11,429 nucleotides of DNA, from NCBI GenBank assembly GCA_934675625.1, contig CAKURH010000108.1, forward strand, positions 1 to 11,429, in the 5' to 3' direction. Within the stretch, counting starts at the first letter, position 1. The number at the start of each line of letters is the position of its first letter. The position numbers were made by a program, and so were the translations under genes. The stretch comes from an uncultured Kiritimatiellota bacterium. GTDB lineage: Bacteria; Verrucomicrobiota; Kiritimatiellia; RFP12; UBA1067. Below the pieces are notes generated by a model. The model saw nothing but the letters and a program-made list of their open reading frames with translations. It made no database searches and had not been told where the DNA came from. Below are positions 7,890 through 11,429 of the stretch, piece by piece.

Positions 7890-9758
7890 TCAGCTCAGGT
7901 TGCCGATGACCGCCTTGATGCGGCGGACGCCGGCGGACGAGCTCTGCTCCTTCGTGATCTTGAAGCTGCCGAGCTCCTGCGTGTTCGCGACGTGCGGGCC
8001 GCAGCAGATCTCCTTCGAGATGTCGCCGATCGAGTAGAGCGAGACCTGGTCGCCGTACTTCGCGCCGAAAAGCGCCATCGCGCCCTCCTTCTTCGCCTCC
8101 TCGACGGTCGTCATCTTCTTCGTGACGGGAATGCCCTCGGCAATCCACTTGTTGACGAGTTCCTCGACCTTCGCCTTCTCCTCCGCCGTCATCGGCTGCG
8201 GCCAGGTGAAGTCGAAGCGCAGACGCTCGGCCGTGATGTTCGAGCCCTTCTGGAGCGCCGTCGGGCCGAGCACCTGATGGAGCGCCGCGTGCAGGAGGTG
8301 CGTCGCCGTGTGCATGCGCGTGACGACCGCCGAGTTGTCCTGCAACCCCGCCTTGAACGCGCCCGCGCTCGTCGTGCGCGACAGCTCCTGGTGCTTGCGG
8401 TTCGCCTCCTCGAAGCCCGCCTTGTCGACCGTGAGACCGTCCTTCGCCGCCATCTCGCACGTCATCTCGAACGGGAAGCCGAACGTGTCGTAAAGCTTGA
8501 ACGCGGTCTTGCCGCTGATCTGCGACTGGCCGTGCGCCTTCAGCTGCTCGGCGACCTTCTGGTACATCGCCTCGCCCTTGTCGAGCGTCGCGTTGAACCG
8601 CTTCTCCTCCGCCTCCAGGTCGAGGCGGCACTGCGCGAGATTCGCCTTCAGTTCCGGGTAGACGTGACTGTACTTCTCGCAGATCACCTCGGCGAGCTTC
8701 ACGGTGAAGCCCTCGGCGATGCCGAGCTGGCGCGCGTAGCGCACGGCGCGGCGGATGAGCCGCCGCAGCACGTAGTTCGCGCCCACGTTGCCCGGCTTTA
8801 CGCCGCCCTTCGGGTCGCAGAGAATGAACGTCGCCGTACGCATGTGGTCGGCGATGATGCGGCGAGCCTTCAAAACATCTTTCTCATCCATGGGCCCGGG
8901 CGCGGGGGCGCCAGAGCCCCCGTCCATTCCGGCCCCCGCCCCGCGCAGCTCGTCGATCTTCTCCATGATCGGCTTGAAGATCTCGGTGTCGTAGACGGTC
9001 GGCGCGCCCGTCATCATGCAGACCGTGCGCTCGACGCCCATGCCGGTGTCGACGTTGTGGCGGCCGAGCGGAACGAACTTGCCCTCCTCGTTCTTGAGGT
9101 ACTGCATGAAGACGTCGTTCCAGATCTCGATGTACTTGCCGCACGAGCAGCCGGGACGGCAGTCGGGCCCGCACTTTGGCTTGCCTGTGTCGATGAACAT
9201 CTCGGTGTCGGGGCCGCACGGGCCGGTCGTGCCCGCCGGGCCCCACCAGTTGTCCTCGCGCGGCAGGCGGAAGATCCGCTCGTCGGGGAGCCCCAGCGAC
9301 TTCCAGATCGCGACGGCCTCCTCGTCGGCGGGAATGTAGCCGTCTTCGCCCGGCTTGCCCTCGCCGCGGAACACCGTGACGTTGAGCTGTTCGGGCGAGA
9401 AGCCGAGCTTCGTCGTGAGGAACTCGAACGACCAGCTGATCGCCTCCTTCTTGAAGTAGTCGTTCAGGGACCAGTTGCCGAGCATCTCGAAGAACGTGAG
9501 GTGCGCCGCGTCGCCGACCGCATCGATATCGCCCGTGCGGACGCACTTCTGCACGTCGGTGAGGCGCGTCCCCGCCGGATGCTCCATCGCGCCCATCAGG
9601 TACGGCACGAGCGGGTGCATGCCCGCCGTCGTGAAGAGGACGGTCGGGTCGTTTTCGGGAATCACCGAGGCGCCGGGGATGATCTTGTGTCCCTTCGACT
9701 CGAAGAACGTGAGATAGAGGTCGCGGAGCTCGTCCGCCGTGATGTCGGTCTTTGCCAT
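7890..9758 (-). CDS. alaS: Alanyl-tRNA synthetase, compact form without beta-barrel and C-Ala
   Basis: Class II synthetase that charges tRNA-Ala and hydrolyses mischarged Ser/Gly-tRNA. From MAKTD at 9758 it has 622 residues, against about 875 in E. coli. The catalytic domain (about 5-265) is clear: FTTAGMHPLVPY, TFFEMLGNWSLNDYFKKEAI, GTTGPCGPDTEMF, and the class II motif 3 region NVDTGMGVERTV. The tRNA-binding helical region follows with VLRRLIRRAVRYAR (330-343) and LYDTFGFPFE (422-431). The editing domain has its zinc/editing residues H483xxxH487 and C586xxxH590 (CCGPHV) and ends AGVRRIKAVIG. The protein stops there, so the C-terminal coiled-coil and C-Ala are missing. The beta-barrel normally preceding HxxxH (PFYAESGGQ motif) is absent. 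Extra features are a C196-C200-C204-C206 cluster and a Gly/Pro insert at 272-290. The upstream in-frame start is rejected because it precedes the predicted transcript start; GAAGG lies 7 nt before the chosen ATG. Confidence 0.94.
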   Translation of the reverse strand: MAKTDITADELRDLYLTFFESKGHKIIPGASVIPENDPTVLFTTAGMHPLVPYLMGAMEHPAGTRLTDVQKCVRTGDIDAVGDAAHLTFFEMLGNWSLNDYFKKEAISWSFEFLTTKLGFSPEQLNVTVFRGEGKPGEDGYIPADEEAVAIWKSLGLPDERIFRLPREDNWWGPAGTTGPCGPDTEMFIDTGKPKCGPDCRPGCSCGKYIEIWNDVFMQYLKNEEGKFVPLGRHNVDTGMGVERTVCMMTGAPTVYDTEIFKPIMEKIDELRGAGAGMDGGSGAPAPGPMDEKDVLKARRIIADHMRTATFILCDPKGGVKPGNVGANYVLRRLIRRAVRYARQLGIAEGFTVKLAEVICEKYSHVYPELKANLAQCRLDLEAEEKRFNATLDKGEAMYQKVAEQLKAHGQSQISGKTAFKLYDTFGFPFEMTCEMAAKDGLTVDKAGFEEANRKHQELSRTTSAGAFKAGLQDNSAVVTRMHTATHLLHAALHQVLGPTALQKGSNITAERLRFDFTWPQPMTAEEKAKVEELVNKWIAEGIPVTKKMTTVEEAKKEGAMALFGAKYGDQVSLYSIGDISKEICCGPHVANTQELGSFKITKEQSSSAGVRRIKAVIGNLS

Positions 9759-9795
9759 TTCGATGCCTTCAGTCTGAAATCTTGTCAATTCGCGC

Positions 9796-9804
9796 ATTAT
9801 ACCA
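9796..9804 (-). promoter_or_regulatory. Extended -10 promoter of alaS
   Basis: The minus strand reads TGG-TATAAT, a perfect -10 hexamer with the TGn extension. No good -35 is visible 16-18 bp upstream, which is normal for extended -10 promoters. Transcription would start near 9789, leaving a leader of about 30 nt with GAAGG before the MAKTD start. This supports the chosen alaS start and rules out the longer frame. Confidence 0.7.
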
Positions 9805-9851
9805 TATTTCACGCGCCCCCTGCCACTCGGCACCAAACACCATGGGACACG

Positions 9852-11258
9852 CTAGATCGCGCCCAAGATCCGCGCGCGCGCCGCCTTGTATTCACGGACG
9901 GTGATGGCCTTGGCGGCGCGAAGGTCGTCCAGCTCCTTCAGCCGTGTGCCGACGTTGCGCGGCGGTGGCGTCCCCGGCAAGCCCGGACAGGGCGGATGCG
10001 CTTCCGCGAAACTTGCCGGACGGCTTTTGCCGGAATCGTCGGTCGTGCGTCCGAGCGTCGGGATCGCATCAACCGCCCGGCGCAGCCCCGCGACGTCCTC
10101 GTGGTAGTAGTGGCGCGTCATCGCCGTCGATTCGTGTCCGACGATGGACTGCACGAAATGGAGCGGGATGCCCGCGTTTGCCGCGAACGAGACGAACGTG
10201 TGCCGCAGCGAGTGGAACGTCGCCTCCGGCGTCTTGTGCCGACGTCCCTCGATCTTCACGCTCATCGTGATGTTCGCCGCCTTGAAGATGCGGGAGAGCT
10301 CGTCGCTCACCCGGCTGCGGGACGCCTGGTACAGTTCGCAGACCCTCGGCAGGACAGGGCCGGAAAGGACATTCGGCATCGCCTCTGCCACAGTCGGGCT
10401 CTCCCCCGTCAACCGAGCGCGACCGTCGCGCGCGCCGCACGCCAGCAACGCCGCGCCAAGCGTCGCATGAATCGGAATCGTGACGAGCCGGCCATGCGTA
10501 TGGCGTTTCGTCTTCTGCGGAATGACCTGAATGACCCCCGCGCCGAGATGAACGTTCGCCCAGTCGAGCCGACAGCAGTCGCCGAGCCGAAGCCCCGTGT
10601 AGATGCCAATCAGGAACAACGTGTGCCACTCGTTGAAAGGACGGGGAAGAGGGCCTGTGGACTGGGACGCCGCGACAATCTCCTCGTGGTGCATCTCGTC
10701 TCGCTTCTTTGCCGCGTCCAGCAGTCGCCTCAGCTCGTCCATCGTCAGCTCGCGCCGCGAGTGGCTGTCGCCCGGACGAAGCCGCACGCCCTCCCACGGG
10801 TCGTCTTCAAGCCCCGCCTTCGCCGCGAGGGTCCGGAATATCTCGCGCAGGACGCAGACGCGGTTGTTGTAGGTCGAGCCGCAGAGGTCGGCGCGCAGGC
10901 ACGCGAGGTATTCGGCAATCATGTCGGACGTCACGCCGCCCAGGTCCTTGATCGGCAGGTAGCTGTGCTCCATCCATCTCGCGAAGTGCATCCAGACGTG
11001 CCGCTTGCAGTCGAGCGTCGCCTGTGCGAGCTCGTTTCGGTTTGGGGACTTCACGTACTCCAGCCACACCTCGGCGAGCGGCAGCTTCCGTTCGCCCAAG
11101 CCGAGCGGCGCCAGAAACCGTTGCAGGACGCGCTCGGCCTGTGCGCGGTCCTTCGTGCGTGTTGAGCGGCAGTATCGCTTGCCGTTGATCCCGACGCGCA
11201 TCGTCCAGCGTCCGCTCTTCTCTCGCTGCAGGTTGCCCATGCCCTTCTCTCGTGCCAT
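9852..11258 (-). CDS. Tyrosine recombinase / phage-type integrase with SHOCT-like C-terminus
   Basis: Site-specific recombinase that cuts and rejoins DNA through a tyrosine nucleophile. The 468-residue protein has an N-terminal arm-binding-like region (residues 9-50, GNLQREKSGRWTMRVGINGKRY). A helical core-binding domain follows (about 58-160), then the catalytic domain (about 170-400). Catalytic residues are visible: R224 in YTGLRLGD, a candidate Lys at 249/251, H349-x-x-R352 (HSLRHT), H375 (VGHEST) and the probable nucleophile Y384, nine residues after H375 and in a Y-x-H context. The last about 30 residues (LKELDDLRAAKAITVREYKAARARIL) resemble a SHOCT oligomerisation motif. AGGAG lies 6 nt before the ATG at 11258. 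All catalytic residues are intact, so it is probably active, but no phage or transposon cargo is visible in the window and its substrate is unknown. Confidence 0.93.
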   Translation of the reverse strand: MAREKGMGNLQREKSGRWTMRVGINGKRYCRSTRTKDRAQAERVLQRFLAPLGLGERKLPLAEVWLEYVKSPNRNELAQATLDCKRHVWMHFARWMEHSYLPIKDLGGVTSDMIAEYLACLRADLCGSTYNNRVCVLREIFRTLAAKAGLEDDPWEGVRLRPGDSHSRRELTMDELRRLLDAAKKRDEMHHEEIVAASQSTGPLPRPFNEWHTLFLIGIYTGLRLGDCCRLDWANVHLGAGVIQVIPQKTKRHTHGRLVTIPIHATLGAALLACGARDGRARLTGESPTVAEAMPNVLSGPVLPRVCELYQASRSRVSDELSRIFKAANITMSVKIEGRRHKTPEATFHSLRHTFVSFAANAGIPLHFVQSIVGHESTAMTRHYYHEDVAGLRRAVDAIPTLGRTTDDSGKSRPASFAEAHPPCPGLPGTPPPRNVGTRLKELDDLRAAKAITVREYKAARARILGAI

Positions 11259-11281
11259 GTCATGCTCCTTTTGTTGACTTG

Positions 11282-11309
11282 TTGAAGAATTTTGATTGAA
11301 GAATTTTGA
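11282..11309. repeat. Perfect tandem 14-bp direct repeat in the integrase leader
   Basis: TTGAAGAATTTTGA occurs twice with no gap (11282-11295 and 11296-11309). A shorter repeat TTGTTGA also occurs twice just before it (11271-11277, 11279-11285). The block is A/T-rich within a high-GC genome and lies between the predicted transcript start and the ribosome site. It could be an operator, an arm-type recombinase site or a translation-control element; the sequence does not decide. Confidence 0.8.
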
Positions 11310-11329
11310 CGTGTCTCAAAAGGCCGAGA

Positions 11330-11338
11330 ATTATACCA
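11330..11338 (-). promoter_or_regulatory. Extended -10 promoter of the integrase gene
   Basis: The minus strand reads TGG-TATAAT, the same nonamer as the alaS promoter, again without a clear -35. Transcription would begin near 11323, giving a leader of about 65 nt that includes a perfect tandem 14-mer repeat before the ribosome site. Confidence 0.65.
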
Positions 11339-11340
11339 CT

Positions 11341-11360
11341 GCACATTGCGGCACATCGCG
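11341..11360. repeat. Imperfect tandem decamer upstream of the integrase promoter
   Basis: GCACATTGCG is followed directly by GCACATCGCG, one mismatch in ten. The pair covers the position where a -35 element would lie, so it is a candidate activator, repressor or recombinase binding site. The remaining stretch to 11429 shows no gene or further structure that I can support. Confidence 0.5.
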
Positions 11361-11429
11361 TCCCAACCCAATCCCCCAATTTCGCGGACATTCACATGTT
11401 TTGCAGAAGAAGAGAATGTTGTCGGGTAT

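Noticed and set aside
9836..11366. TGGGAC / GTCCCA inverted match flanking the integrase as attachment sites
   Set aside because: It is only about six matching bases, in inverted orientation, which is expected by chance; no direct repeat flanks the gene within the window.

Overview
The window comes from a high-GC bacterium and carries a conserved, entirely minus-strand block of cell-shape and housekeeping genes. A tyrosine recombinase sits at one end, and an unusual family of structured repeats lies at the other. The gene set (complete elongasome plus RNase G) fits a rod- or ovoid-shaped Gram-negative-type bacterium. The compact alanyl-tRNA synthetase, the overall style of the proteins and the repeat-rich spacers suggest the PVC group (Verrucomicrobiota/Kiritimatiellota-like). 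That placement is an inference, not something the sequence proves.

Layout, read in the direction of transcription (high to low coordinates). Positions 11429-11259 hold the leader of an integrase gene, with an extended -10 promoter, a perfect 14-bp tandem repeat and an imperfect 10-bp tandem repeat. Positions 11258-9852 encode a full-length tyrosine recombinase with a SHOCT-like tail. Positions 9758-7890 encode a short AlaRS that ends after the editing domain and lacks the usual beta-barrel and C-Ala domains; its promoter is at 9801-9796. Positions 7825-2579 are a tightly overlapping operon, mreB-mreC-mreD-mrdA(PBP2)-rodA, driven by a near-consensus sigma70 promoter that places the mreB start only about 4 nt from the predicted transcript end. 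Positions 2578-1826 are a 750-bp gene-free spacer full of inverted repeats. Positions 1825-227 encode ribonuclease G. Positions 226-1 hold a second copy of the repeat found just after rodA.

How the genes work together: MreB filaments, MreC and MreD organise the RodA glycosyltransferase and its cognate transpeptidase PBP2 for lateral wall synthesis. RNase G follows the mre cluster in other bacteria too, and here it follows rodA. AlaRS is a separate translation gene, and the recombinase is the only clearly mobile-type gene.

The most notable observation is the repeat. Two copies (1-209 and 2319-2525), each immediately downstream of a gene stop codon, share a 17-bp closing stem and an inner multi-hairpin architecture. 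The stems differ in sequence between copies but stay perfectly paired: five compensatory base-pair changes in the outer stem and replaced inner stems. G-U pairing and the loop sequences favour an RNA transcribed on the minus strand, i.e. in the 3' regions of rodA and rng. I do not recognise it as a named RNA family.
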